From Pelagibius sp964472095 (lineage in GTDB: Bacteria; Pseudomonadota; Alphaproteobacteria; Kiloniellales; Kiloniellaceae): a stretch of DNA of 64,000 nucleotides. Made by a program: the position numbers and the translations under genes. Location of the stretch: assembly GCA_964472095.1 (NCBI GenBank), contig CAYYIV010000005.1:1-64000 (forward strand), in the 5' to 3' direction. The notes under the pieces were generated by a model that saw only the letters and a program-made list of their open reading frames with translations, was not told the DNA's origin and searched no databases. Within the stretch, counting starts at the first letter, position 1; each line of letters opens with the position of its first letter. This document shows, in pieces, positions 1 to 13,081 of the stretch.

Positions 1-165
1 CCCCCGCCCCGGTCAATTTCCGCAGGCCTGCGAACAGTAGCAGCACTCTTGAGGATAGGCTGCTAAGTTATTGTTTTCTTAAGTCTATTCTGTTGAGATT
101 TGACGAACAGGTAGGCAAGCTTGGTCCCTATCAGGGTCCTACGGGACGGATGGAGAGGAGGGACG

Positions 166-429
166 ATGAGCGAGTTGGTTCGTCAATTGAACGATTATCG
201 GCTGACCACGGCCGAGATTCTTTATCGCCTGCCGGATCACCCAGCCCTGCTGCAGACCTATATCTGGCAGGATTATGACCTGGCGCCGCGCTATCCCGAG
301 CTGCGCCGCTTCCTGACCTTTTGGGAAAAGAACCTGGACGGTCCGCTGCACTCGGTGAAGGTGGCCAATATTCCCATCATCAAGCCCGCAGAGACCCGCT
401 TTGCCGATATCTGCCTGACGCTGCATTAG
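166..429 (+). CDS. usg: Usg family protein
   Basis: 87-residue protein of the Usg family, a short conserved alphaproteobacterial protein named after its position near tryptophan genes in Caulobacter; its biochemical role is unknown. The family core is plain here: LTTAEILYRLPDHP, then LLQTYIWQDYDLAP, and LDGPLHSVKVA near the middle. The start at 166 is preferred over an in-frame upstream ATG at 121 because a strong GGAGAGGAGGGA ribosome-binding region ends 2 bases before it and the resulting length matches the family. Bases 1-165 upstream hold no gene I can support; a small GTCC-TACG-GGAC inverted repeat lies just upstream of the ribosome-binding site. Confidence 0.88.
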   Translation: MSELVRQLNDYRLTTAEILYRLPDHPALLQTYIWQDYDLAPRYPELRRFLTFWEKNLDGPLHSVKVANIPIIKPAETRFADICLTLH

Positions 430-593
430 GCTTCGTTCAAGCCTGAAAAGTCACCGCGGCCCGCCGGGCGGATCGCGACATACTAAGGTTTGCGCCGCGG
501 GCTTCTGTCGCAGGGGCTTGGCGCGCCCCCACCGCTTCACTAGGTTGTCGGCAGGCCCAGTTCGGGGCCGGAACCGCGAGCCGGCGACCTTTC

Positions 594-1684
594 ATGTCCA
601 CCTCTACCAGCCCAGCCCCTTCCAGGGCCTTCAGCGCCGAGGCCGGCCGCCGCCCGAGCCGGTCAGTCGGCCTGTGGCTGCTCGGCTGCTGCGCCATGGT
701 GCTGGCCATGGCCGTCATCGGCGCCATCACACGCCTCACCGAGTCCGGCCTCTCCATCATGGAGTGGGCGCCGATCAGCGGCGCGCTGCCGCCCTTCGGC
801 CAGGCCGAGTGGCAGCGCCTCTTCGATCTCTATCGCCAGATCCCCCAATACCGGGAGATCAACGCGGGCATGAGCCTGGAGGCATTCAAGACGATCTTCT
901 GGTGGGAGTACGTCCACCGCCTCTGGGGCCGCCTCATCGGCGTGGCCTTCGTCCTGCCGCTGGCCTGGTTCTGGCTGCGCGGGCAGATCGACCGGCCGCT
1001 GGGCAGGAAGCTGCTGCTGGTGCTGGCGCTGGGCGGCGCCCAGGGTCTGCTCGGCTGGTTCATGGTGGCTTCCGGCTTTGCCGAGCGCACCGACGTCAGC
1101 CAGTACCGCCTGACCGCCCACCTCGGCCTGGCGCTGGTCATCTACGCCTATCTTTTCTGGCTGGCGCTCGGCCTGCTGTGGCCGCGGCCGGAGCGCAGCC
1201 GCGACGGCGCCGCCCTGCCGCTGCGCCGCGCACTCTGGGCTCTGCTGGCGCTGGTCGCCGTCACCATCGCTTCGGGAGGCTTCGTCGCCGGCCTCAATGC
1301 CGGGCTCACCTACAACACCTTCCCGCTGATGGACGGCGACCTCATCCCGCGCGGCTATGGCATGATGACGCCGTGGTTCGCCAACCTCTTCGAGAACATC
1401 GCGGCGGTGCAGTTCAACCACCGCCTGCTCGCCGTCGCCACGGTGGCCCTGGCCCTCGTGCTGTGGCTGTGGTCGCTGAGCCGCAATCTCGCCCCCGCGG
1501 CACAGGTCGGCTTCGCCGCCCTGGCCATCCTCGCCCTCATCCAGTTGGCCCTCGGCATCACCACCCTGCTGCTGGTGGTGCCGGTGACCCTCGGCGCGCT
1601 GCATCAGGCCGGCGCCATCTTTGTGCTGACGGCGACGATCTGGACGCTCTACCACCTGCGCCCGCGGCCCCACGGGAATCCGGC

Positions 1685-1688
<4 letters not shown>
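594..1688 (+). CDS. ctaA: heme A synthase (CtaA/COX15)
   Basis: Integral membrane heme A synthase, 364 residues, which oxidises the C8 methyl of heme O to the formyl group of heme A for aa3-type cytochrome oxidase. It is the alphaproteobacterial/mitochondrial COX15 type: about eight hydrophobic segments and the conserved histidines expected to bind heme, in EYVHRLWGR, AHLGLAL, QFNHRLL and LGALHQAG, plus the typical GAITRLTESGLS just after the first membrane helix. The start at 594 gives a short polar N-terminus before the first helix. The last codons overlap the next gene by four bases (ATGA), so the two are probably translated together. The 164 bases before it contain only a GCCCG-C-CGGGC dyad without a T run. 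Confidence 0.93.
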
Positions 1689-2755
<1,067 letters not shown>

Positions 2756-2812
2756 GCCGGAACGGTCGCTCTGGATCCCCGGGACAATCTCGAGCACGAC
2801 AGTTGGAGTGAC

Positions 2813-2841
2813 GGCGAGGAAGCTGCGAAAGGTCTCTCGCC
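2813..2841. terminator. possible hairpin between convergent genes
   Basis: A perfect 6-base inverted repeat, GGCGAG at 2813-2818 and CTCGCC at 2836-2841, lies in the 100-base convergent space between the CobW gene and pyruvate carboxylase. It has a 17-base loop and no T run on either strand, so an intrinsic terminator is only a possibility. Confidence 0.25.
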
Positions 2842-2855
2842 ACGTTCAGAAGCGC

Positions 2856-6350
<3,495 letters not shown>

Positions 6351-6415
6351 GTCCTGCGTCCCCCTGTCACCTCTGGCCCCGGAATCGTAAGGGCACAATC
6401 TTCTTGTTGCAGTGC

Positions 6416-6445
6416 AGTATAGTCGAGCGAGCGCGCCGGACCCAA
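6416..6445 (-). promoter_or_regulatory. candidate promoter of pyruvate carboxylase
   Basis: On the minus strand, TTGGGT (6440-6445) and TATACT (6416-6421) are separated by 18 bases, a good sigma70-like pair. Transcription would start near 6409, giving a leader of about 60 bases before the TTG codon at 6350. An ATG at 6491 would lie upstream of this promoter. Confidence 0.5.
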
Positions 6446-6519
6446 GTGCGACTTTGGCCGCAAAGGCAGACCACTGCAGTCCACCGGCCAAGCCGGATGA
6501 GCGTCTGTCAGGGAGCGAT

Positions 6520-6593
6520 TGGAGCGGGTAGCGGGAATCGAACCCGCGCGTTCAGCTTGGGAAGCTGACAGGCTACCATTACATCATACCCGC
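6520..6593 (-). tRNA. tRNA-Gly (anticodon CCC)
   Basis: Complete 74-base tRNA on the minus strand. The 5' acceptor strand GCGGGTA pairs with TACCCGC at the 3' end. The anticodon arm is TCAGC-TTCCCAA-GCTGA, giving anticodon CCC, which reads GGG glycine codons. The T arm contains GGTTCGATTCC. A discriminator T and an encoded CCA end the gene at 6520. A TTGCAT element lies roughly 60 bases upstream, but I could not find a convincing partner -10. A CCGGC-TTG-GCCGG dyad follows at 6484-6496. Confidence 0.96.
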
Positions 6594-6773
6594 TCAGAGG
6601 TATGCGGCGGCCAAGCCGCCTCGCCGGTTAGGATTAGTCAGCGCCCCGGCCGGATGCAAGGGGGTTTTGCCTACTTGCCGGCGATCGATGAATGATCGGG
6701 AAAAGCATGTCCGATGGCGCTTGATTCGCGGCGCGCCAACACCTAGCTGCAAAACATAGGGAAAGTGCAGAGG

Positions 6774-6810
6774 GAGAGCGGTCGGTTGGTGGTGACTTCC
6801 GGCCGCTCTC
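6774..6810. other. long inverted repeat upstream of a small gene
   Basis: Twelve-base arms GAGAGCGGTCGG (6774-6785) and CCGGCCGCTCTC (6799-6810) form a hairpin with a 13-base loop; one pair is G-T in one orientation. It lies 46 bases before the start codon of the small SFPASDPP protein. Neither side has a T run, so it may be a structured leader or an operator rather than a terminator. Confidence 0.45.
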
Positions 6811-6855
6811 TTCCCGTGCCACCTGCCGGCACGATCCGCGAGAAGGCATCCCCTC

Positions 6856-7023
6856 ATGGCCAACAGCACTGCGAAGCAAGACAAGAAGCAAAGCGGCAGC
6901 CCCTCGAAGGCGCGACCCGAATCGCCGCCGGGCAAGAACAAGGACAAGCGCAAGCTCGACATCGTCGAGGAGGCCGGCAAGGGATCTTTCCCGGCCAGCG
7001 ATCCGCCGCCCTGGACGCCCTGA
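6856..7023 (+). CDS. small SFPASDPPxW-motif protein
   Basis: 55-residue, highly charged lysine-rich protein that ends in GSFPASDPPPWTP. I recognise the C-terminal (S)FPASDPP.W motif from many short, unannotated proteobacterial proteins. There the motif follows a variable, low-complexity polar N-terminus, as here (lysine, serine and proline dominate residues 1-33, then LDIVEEAGKG). The function is unknown. No signal peptide or membrane segment is visible, so it is probably cytoplasmic and largely disordered. The ATG at 6856 has only a weak GAGAAGG ribosome-binding stretch 8 bases upstream. It stands alone between tRNA-Gly and the cytochrome c gene, each with its own control region. Confidence 0.7.
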   Translation: MANSTAKQDKKQSGSPSKARPESPPGKNKDKRKLDIVEEAGKGSFPASDPPPWTP

Positions 7024-7038
7024 GCCCTTCCGCACCTC

Positions 7039-7080
7039 TTGATCTGGGTCACGGTAACGGCGACCCTGTGCCTCTAGATT
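7039..7080 (+). promoter_or_regulatory. FNR-like box and -10 upstream of cytochrome c gene
   Basis: TTGATCTGGGTCAC at 7039-7052 differs at one key position from the FNR/FnrL pattern TTGAT-N4-(A/G)TCAA. TAGATT at 7075-7080 can serve as the -10 hexamer. With a start near 7087 the box would be centred at about -41.5, the classic class II activator position. This predicts oxygen-limited induction of the downstream c-type cytochrome. Confidence 0.5.
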
Positions 7081-7132
7081 ACACGGCAAGGCAGCCGCCG
7101 CAGGCTGTGCTTGAGGCAAGGAGACCCCGGCC

Positions 7133-7732
7133 ATGACCGCTGCGACCCGCGACGCGACCGAGCGGCTGCCGTTGACGGCCGGTGCCCTGCTGCTGATGCT
7201 GCTCTGGCTCACGCCGCTGGCCCCGGCCTTCGCGCAGACGGGCGCGCCGGCTGACGATTCCCTGCGGCAACAACGCGGCGACCGGCTCGATCCCTGGAAC
7301 CAGCCGGCCGATCGCCTGCCGAGCTGGGACCTGCAGAACAGCCCGCCGCCACTGCAGCCGCGCGCCGAGCGACACCTGGAATTCATCCAGGCGGGCGTGC
7401 CGCTGGAATACCGCAGCGTCCGCAACCCCTATCCCCAGGTCGGCAAGGCGATCACCGGGGGCGGCGCGCTCTACGGCGCCAACTGCGCCGCCTGTCACGG
7501 CACCGCCGGCCGCGGCGACGGAGACGCCGGCCTCGACCTGATGCCCTCGCCGGCGCTGCTGTCGCGGCTGATGGACGTGCAGGGCAGCGTCGACGAATAC
7601 CTGCTGTGGACCATCGCCGAGGGCGGATTGCCCTTCGCCACCGCCATGCCCGCCTTCAAGGACCGTCTGAGCGAAGACCAGATCTGGCAGATCGTCGCCT
7701 ACATGCGGGCCGGCTTTCCCACGCTGAACTAG
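7133..7732 (+). CDS. exported class I c-type cytochrome
   Basis: 199-residue mono-heme cytochrome c. An N-terminal hydrophobic segment (residues 14-31, LTAGALLLMLLWLTPLAPAF) ends in an AFAQ signal cleavage site, placing it in the periplasm. Heme attachment is CAACH at 118-122 and the likely axial methionine is M172 in ATAMPAF, about 50 residues later, as in class I cytochromes. Residues 35-100 are an unrelated proline- and arginine-rich stretch. It probably carries electrons between respiratory complexes or to a periplasmic reductase; the partner cannot be read here. GGCAAGGAGA lies about 10 bases before the ATG. The FNR-like element upstream suggests a role at low oxygen. It is transcribed alone, 158 bases before the protease gene. 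Confidence 0.85.
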   Translation: MTAATRDATERLPLTAGALLLMLLWLTPLAPAFAQTGAPADDSLRQQRGDRLDPWNQPADRLPSWDLQNSPPPLQPRAERHLEFIQAGVPLEYRSVRNPYPQVGKAITGGGALYGANCAACHGTAGRGDGDAGLDLMPSPALLSRLMDVQGSVDEYLLWTIAEGGLPFATAMPAFKDRLSEDQIWQIVAYMRAGFPTLN

Positions 7733-7890
7733 GCAGACCCGAGAGGCCGCCGCCTCCATTGCAGCGAGTTCATGAACCTGAAAGGGTAACGCTGGCGCGC
7801 CATACCCATCTCCTTGAGGCTGGCTGCGGGCAATGCTTGCGCGGCCGCCGGAATTCCAGAGAGACGCACTCAATTCGAGGGAGATCAAGT

Positions 7891-9354
7891 ATGTCGCAGT
7901 TTGCAGCCTCGCAGCGCCGAGGGGCGGGCCTGGTCGCGGCCGCCGTGGTGATGTGGAGCGGCCTCGCCCTGGCCGCCCCGGCACCGGACAGCTTCGCCGA
8001 CCTGGCCAAGCAGGTCAGCCCGGCGGTGGTCAACATCGCCTCGACCCAGGAGGTTGGGCGCTCCGAGCGCGCCGTGCCCGGCCTGCCCTTCGAGTTCCCC
8101 GAAGGTTCGCCCTTCCGGGACTTCTTCGATCAGTTCCGCCAGCAGTTCGGCGACCGCGGCCAGCCGCAGGGCACGCCACGCCGCGCCACCGCCCTCGGCT
8201 CCGGCTTCATCATCGATCCTGCGGGCTACGTGGTGACGAACAACCACGTGATCGACGGCGCCAGCGAGGTGACCATCCGCCTCGGCGACGACAGTGTCTA
8301 CCCGGCGGAGGTCATCGGCAGCGATCCGCAGACCGATCTGGCGCTGCTCAAGATCGACGCCGGCAAGCCGCTGCCGGCGCTGGCGCTCGGCGATTCCGAT
8401 ACCGCGGAGGTCGGCGATTGGGTGATGGCCGTCGGCAACCCCTTCGGCCTCGGCGGCACGGTGACCGCCGGCATCATCTCGGCGCGCGGCCGCAACATCC
8501 AGGCCGGGCCCTATGACGACTTCCTGCAGATCGACGCCTCCATCAACCGCGGCAATTCCGGCGGTCCGCTGTTCAACCTCGATGGCGAGGTGATCGGCGT
8601 GAACACGGCAATCTATTCGCCCAACGGCGGCAGCGTCGGTATCGGCTTCGCGATTCCCGCCAACATGGTGAAGTCCGTGGTGGCGCAACTGCGCGACCGC
8701 GGCAGCGTCGAACGTGGCTGGCTCGGCGTGCAGATCCAGAACGTGACGCCGGACCTGGCCGAGGCCCTCGGCCTCGAAGAGGCGGCGGGCGCCATGGTGG
8801 CCGTGGTCACGCCGGACAGCCCGGCCGAACGCGGCGGCATCCGTTCGGGCGATGTCATCCTCGGCTTCGCCGGGAAGGATATCGCTGACGGTCGCGAACT
8901 GGCCCGCTTGGTGGCTCAGCATCCGGCCGATAGCGCGGCCGAGGTGACCGTCTGGCGCGACGGCACGGAGCAGACCCTGGGCCTGACGACCGGCCGCCAG
9001 CCGACGCCCGACCAACTCGCCGACTCCGCCGGCCCGACCCCGGGCGGCGGCTACCACTCCTCCGCCCTGGACGCACAGCTGGCCGCCCTGACGCCGGAGC
9101 TGCGCGCCCGCTACGGCATTGCCGACGACGCCGAGGGCGTGCTGGTGCTCGACATCGAGGACGGCTCGTCCTTGGCGGAGAGCCTGCGCCCGGGCGATAT
9201 CATCCGCAAGGTGGAGGGTACCGCCGTGACCGCACCACAGGAGGTCGAGCGTCTCGTCGACCGGGCCAAATCCGCATCGAAGAAGGCCGTGTTGCTGCTG
9301 GTCAGCCGCAACGGTGCCGACCTCTTCGTCGGTCTCAAGCTCGGCCTCGCGTAA
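7891..9354 (+). CDS. periplasmic serine protease, HtrA/DegP (Do) family
   Basis: 487-residue Do-like serine protease/chaperone of the cell envelope. A signal peptide ends near ALAAPAP (residues 25-31). The trypsin-like domain shows all three catalytic residues: H119 in TNNHVID, D149 in QTDLALLKID and S223 in GNSGGPLF. Two PDZ domains follow, the first starting around WLGVQIQNVTPDLAEALGL and the second around GVLVLDIEDGSSLAESLRPGD. Length and layout match DegP/MucD-type proteases that degrade misfolded periplasmic proteins. GAGGGAG precedes the ATG at 7891 by about 6 bases; a longer frame upstream lacks such a site. The two-component genes next door, same strand, resemble the common HtrA plus envelope-stress sensor arrangement. 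Confidence 0.95.
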   Translation: MSQFAASQRRGAGLVAAAVVMWSGLALAAPAPDSFADLAKQVSPAVVNIASTQEVGRSERAVPGLPFEFPEGSPFRDFFDQFRQQFGDRGQPQGTPRRATALGSGFIIDPAGYVVTNNHVIDGASEVTIRLGDDSVYPAEVIGSDPQTDLALLKIDAGKPLPALALGDSDTAEVGDWVMAVGNPFGLGGTVTAGIISARGRNIQAGPYDDFLQIDASINRGNSGGPLFNLDGEVIGVNTAIYSPNGGSVGIGFAIPANMVKSVVAQLRDRGSVERGWLGVQIQNVTPDLAEALGLEEAAGAMVAVVTPDSPAERGGIRSGDVILGFAGKDIADGRELARLVAQHPADSAAEVTVWRDGTEQTLGLTTGRQPTPDQLADSAGPTPGGGYHSSALDAQLAALTPELRARYGIADDAEGVLVLDIEDGSSLAESLRPGDIIRKVEGTAVTAPQEVERLVDRAKSASKKAVLLLVSRNGADLFVGLKLGLA

Positions 9355-9552
9355 GTCTCCCGTCCCCCGGGAACCTGCCCCGCCCCGTGATGCCGGGCAA
9401 GCAGGGCCGTTCGGCACCGGTCGGACCGCCCTGCATCTGTCCGGAGCCCCCGAGGACCAGCAAGAGAGCTTGCGCCCGTGATGCCGCAGCCCCCATATAG
9501 GACGGTCCAAGCGCGCGACACCGCCCGGCCGCGTCCAACGAGCGACGGATCG

Positions 9553-10230
9553 ATGCGTATCCTGGTCATCGAAGACGACAAGAAGACCGCCGACTACATC
9601 CTGAAAGGCCTCGCCGAGTGCGGCCATACCGCCGACTGGGTGGCCGAAGGCCGCGAAGGTCTGCACCAGGCGACCAGCGGCAAGTACAACGCCATAGTAG
9701 TCGACCGCATGCTGCCGGGGCTCGACGGCCTCGCCATCGTGAAGGCGCTGCGCGCGGCGGAGATCGGCGTGCCGGTGCTGATCCTCAGCGCGCTGGCCCA
9801 CGTCGACGAGCGGGTCACCGGCTTGCGCGCCGGCGGCGACGACTATCTGTCGAAGCCCTTCGCCTTCTCCGAACTGCATGCCCGCCTCGAGGCACTGCTG
9901 CGCCGGCCGCGTGTCATCGCACAGCAGACCCATTTGCAGGTCGACGACCTGGTGATGGATCTCCTGACCCGCAGAGTGACCCGCGCCGGCCGGCCCATCG
10001 ACCTCCGGCCTCAGGAGTTCAAGCTTCTGGAGTACCTGATGCGGCACGCCGGTGAGGTGGTCACCCGCACCATGCTCTTCGAGGGCGTGTGGGACTTCCA
10101 CTTCGATCCGCAGACCAACGTGGTCGACGTCCACATCAGCCGCCTGCGCCAGAAGATCGACAAGGGCTTCGACAAACCGCTGATCCACACCCACCGGGGC
10201 GGCGGCTATTGCATCAGCCCAGACCCCTAA
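9553..10230 (+). CDS. OmpR/PhoB-family response regulator
   Basis: 225-residue transcription factor of a two-component system. The receiver domain has the acidic pair at D8-D9, the phospho-acceptor D51 in AIVVDRMLPG, and K101 in LSKPF; a winged-helix DNA-binding domain follows with LRPQEFKLLEYLMRHAG and the recognition-helix region VVDVHISRLRQKID. Upstream in-frame ATGs at 9478 and 9481 would add 24-25 residues of proline- and arginine-rich sequence not seen in this family, so I start at 9553. It ends four bases before the sensor kinase gene, which is certainly its partner. Position next to the HtrA protease suggests envelope or metal stress, but targets cannot be read. Confidence 0.93.
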   Translation: MRILVIEDDKKTADYILKGLAECGHTADWVAEGREGLHQATSGKYNAIVVDRMLPGLDGLAIVKALRAAEIGVPVLILSALAHVDERVTGLRAGGDDYLSKPFAFSELHARLEALLRRPRVIAQQTHLQVDDLVMDLLTRRVTRAGRPIDLRPQEFKLLEYLMRHAGEVVTRTMLFEGVWDFHFDPQTNVVDVHISRLRQKIDKGFDKPLIHTHRGGGYCISPDP

Positions 10231-10234
10231 GGCC

Positions 10235-11602
10235 ATGTTGCGGCTGATCCAGACGTCGATCTTCCGGATCGCGCTGCTCTACCTGCTGCTGCTGGGCGTC
10301 ACCCTGGCAGTGCTGCTCGGCTTCATCTACTGGTCCACCGCCGGGCTCATCGAGCGCCAGAGCGACGAGACTGTACAGGCCGAGATCCGCGGCCTTGCGG
10401 AGCAGTACCGTGCCGAGGGATTGGTTCGCCTGATGGGCGTGATCCGCGAGCGCACCGGGCCGCACGGCCAGCCCGAGAACGTCTACCTGCTGACCGATCC
10501 GGGCCTGCAGCCGCTGGCCGGCAACCTAGCCGACTGGCCGGCCGCAGCTTCCGAGCAGGACGGCTGGATGGAGGTTTCCCTGGCGCGGCGCGAGGACCCC
10601 TCCGGGACACCGCACATCATCCGCGGCCGCGCCTTCGAACTGGCCGGTGGCTATCACCTCTTCGTCGGCCGCGACACCGTGGCGCGCGGCGACTTCCGCA
10701 GCATCGTCACCGGCGCCCTCGCCTGGGCGGTGCTGCCGGCCCTCGCCCTCGGCCTCCTCGGCGGCGCCCTGATCGGCCGCTACAGCCTCGCCCGCGTCGA
10801 CGCGGTACGCGCGGCCAGCGAGGCCATCGTGCGCGGCGACCTCACGCGCCGGGTACCGCTCACCGGCAGCGGCGACGAGTTCGACCGTCTGGCCACCACC
10901 ATCAACGAGATGCTGGCGCGCATCGAGACTCTGATGGACGGCATGCGGCTGGTCACCGACAGCCTGGCGCATGACCTGCGCAGCCCGCTCACCCGCGCCA
11001 AGGGCGCCATCGAGATGGCATTGCGCCGCCATCAGGACGCCGAGACCTACCGCCAGGCGCTGGAACAGACCGCCGCCGAGCTGGAGACCATCCTGCGCAC
11101 CTTCGAGGCGCTCATCAACATCGCCCAGGCCGAGGCCCGCCTCAACCGTCTGACCCTCGGCGAGCTCGATCTCTCGGCGCTGGCGCGGGATCTGCTGGAG
11201 GTCTACCAGCCCATCGCCGAGGAGGCGGGACTGGAGCTCGGCGGCGAGATCGCGGCCGAGGTCACCATCAGGGGCCACCGCCAGCTGCTTGCCCAGGCCA
11301 TCGCCAACCTGCTCGACAATGCCGTGAAGTACAGCCCGGCCGGCGGCCGCATCGCCCTGACGCTCGCCAGGACCGACGCCGGCGCGATGCTCAGCATCGC
11401 CGACGGAGGTCCCGGCATCGCCGCCGGTGACCGCAAACGAGTGCTGCAGCGTTTCGTGCGCCTCGACGACAGCCGGGGCACACCGGGGAGCGGCCTCGGC
11501 CTCAGCCTCGTCGCCGCCGTCGCCAATCTGCATGACGTCACCCTGACCCTCGACGACAACGCCCCCGGCCTCCGGATCTCCCTTACCTTTCCCGCCGCCT
11601 GA
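10235..11602 (+). CDS. membrane sensor histidine kinase
   Basis: 455-residue HAMP-type sensor kinase paired with the preceding OmpR-like regulator. The first membrane helix covers residues 11-34 and the second about 160-183, enclosing a periplasmic sensor of about 125 residues with no recognised fold. A HAMP domain follows (RVDAVRAASEAIVRGDLTRR). The phospho-accepting histidine is H246 in SLAHDLRSPLTR. The ATPase region has NLLDNAVKYSPAGG (N box), ADGGPGI (G1) and GSGLGLSLV (G2). The layout resembles CusS/QseC-like sensors of envelope or metal stress. ATG at 10235 follows the regulator stop by four bases. Confidence 0.93.
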   Translation: MLRLIQTSIFRIALLYLLLLGVTLAVLLGFIYWSTAGLIERQSDETVQAEIRGLAEQYRAEGLVRLMGVIRERTGPHGQPENVYLLTDPGLQPLAGNLADWPAAASEQDGWMEVSLARREDPSGTPHIIRGRAFELAGGYHLFVGRDTVARGDFRSIVTGALAWAVLPALALGLLGGALIGRYSLARVDAVRAASEAIVRGDLTRRVPLTGSGDEFDRLATTINEMLARIETLMDGMRLVTDSLAHDLRSPLTRAKGAIEMALRRHQDAETYRQALEQTAAELETILRTFEALINIAQAEARLNRLTLGELDLSALARDLLEVYQPIAEEAGLELGGEIAAEVTIRGHRQLLAQAIANLLDNAVKYSPAGGRIALTLARTDAGAMLSIADGGPGIAAGDRKRVLQRFVRLDDSRGTPGSGLGLSLVAAVANLHDVTLTLDDNAPGLRISLTFPAA

Positions 11603-11751
11603 AAGCCGGGCCTGCCGCAACATATGTAAGCATATGAAATTCCCTGATTTTTCGCGTCAGCCGGGCTCCTGAGGCCGTGACTCCTGTGTTTCCTGTTGAT
11701 AAAGTAATTGAACTCAGATGAAACAGGGCGGCGCCGCCCGGCGGGGACAGG

Positions 11752-13080
11752 TTGGCGAAAGCAGCAAGCAGACCGGCAAAGCGCCCGGCGCCGAAGGGCC
11801 CGGTGCACCTGGGTATCTTCGACTTCACCGGGGCGTTCCGCGAGAAGCGCCTGACACGCACCGCCTTCGACCGCGCCGCGCGCGACGGCTGGTCCTTCAT
11901 CGATGCGCTGCCCTACTGGATGCACGACGAAACCTGTTTTGCCGAGAAGGGCTACGTCGACGAACCGGTAGTTGTCGAGCGCGCCAGCCTGCGCCCCTAT
12001 CCCTTCGAGCCGGGGGCCAAGTTGGCGATCGGCGACTATGCCGGGCCGAGCGCCGCGATCACGCCGCGCCCGGCCCTGAAGGCGATGATCGACAGGGCCG
12101 CGGCGATGGGCTTCCAGGCGCTTGGCGGCTTCGAGTTCGAGACCCTCTACCTCGCCGAGGACGGTGCCAGCCTGCGCGCCAAGGGCTGGCGCGGCCTCGA
12201 TCCGGCGCTGGAACACAATCGCTGCTGGTCGGGCGTAGCGCCAGCCGCCGATGCCGACTTCCTGGTCGAGGTGCATGACGAACTCCTCGCCGCCGGCATC
12301 GACCTCGACCATCACTGCGCCGAGCTCGGGCCCGGCTGCATCGAATACTCGCTGGGCCCCTCGCCGTTCCTGAAGGCCGCCGACGACGCCGCGCTCTTCA
12401 AGGTCTTCACCAAGGCCCTGGCACGCCGCCGCAGCCTCACCGCCAGCTTCATGGCGCAGCTCGACGACGGCTTTCCCGGGCTCTGCGGCCACATCAACAT
12501 CTCCCTGCACAGCCTGAAGGGCGCGCCGGTCTTCCACGATGCCAAGGACCCGCAGGGCCTCAGCGCCACCGCCCGCGCCTTCCTCGGCGGGCTCACCCGA
12601 CTGACGCCGGAGCTGATGTGCATGTTCGCGCCGACGGTGAACGCCTACCGCCGCCTGCGGCCCGGCAACTGGGCGCCGCGCTCGGCCAGTTGGGGCCTTG
12701 GCAACTATTCCTGCGGCGTCCGCGTGGTCGCCCACAAGCCAAACGAAACGCGCCTGGAGTTCCGCCTGCCCGGCGCCGACGTGGCACCCCACACGGCGGC
12801 CGCGATGGTGCTGGGCGCCGGCCTCTGGGGCATCGAGACGACCGCCGACCCCGGCCCGCCGGTCGTCGGCAACGGCCGCATCGCAGAGGTGCCGAAGGAC
12901 CGCGCCCTACCGACCTCACTGGAGGAGGCGGCGCGGCGCTTCGCCGCGTCCAAGCCGGCGCACGCGATCTTCGGCGCCGCCTTCGTCGACCACTACGCAG
13001 CCTGGTGCGCGGCGGAAGCCGCCGCCTTCCACGCCCATGTCTCGGCCTTCGAGCGGGCCCGCTACCTGGAGACTCTGTGA
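11752..13080 (+). CDS. glutamine-synthetase-like ligase (first of a pair)
   Basis: 442-residue member of the glutamine synthetase superfamily, probably an ATP-dependent gamma-glutamyl (or related carboxylate-amine) ligase and not housekeeping GlnA. Superfamily landmarks appear in order: an N-terminal beta-grasp-like part with LGIFDFTGAFREKRLT, the glutamate of GGFEFETLYL, the metal-binding loop HHCAELGPGCIEYSL, LCGHINISLHSL, NAYRRLRPGNWAPRSASWG and RLEFRLPGADVAPHTAAA. Several diverge from GlnA, so the substrate is open. The start is TTG at 11752 behind GCGGGGACA; this is the best in-frame choice. It lies one base before the second ligase gene. The 149 bases upstream hold two CATATG palindromes ten bases apart (11621-11636). 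Confidence 0.83.
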   Translation: MAKAASRPAKRPAPKGPVHLGIFDFTGAFREKRLTRTAFDRAARDGWSFIDALPYWMHDETCFAEKGYVDEPVVVERASLRPYPFEPGAKLAIGDYAGPSAAITPRPALKAMIDRAAAMGFQALGGFEFETLYLAEDGASLRAKGWRGLDPALEHNRCWSGVAPAADADFLVEVHDELLAAGIDLDHHCAELGPGCIEYSLGPSPFLKAADDAALFKVFTKALARRRSLTASFMAQLDDGFPGLCGHINISLHSLKGAPVFHDAKDPQGLSATARAFLGGLTRLTPELMCMFAPTVNAYRRLRPGNWAPRSASWGLGNYSCGVRVVAHKPNETRLEFRLPGADVAPHTAAAMVLGAGLWGIETTADPGPPVVGNGRIAEVPKDRALPTSLEEAARRFAASKPAHAIFGAAFVDHYAAWCAAEAAAFHAHVSAFERARYLETL

Positions 13081-13081
13081 C

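Noticed and set aside
11621..11636. Two CATATG palindromes ten bases apart before the first ligase gene.
   Set aside because: Short, common sequence; not enough to call an operator, so only mentioned with the gene.
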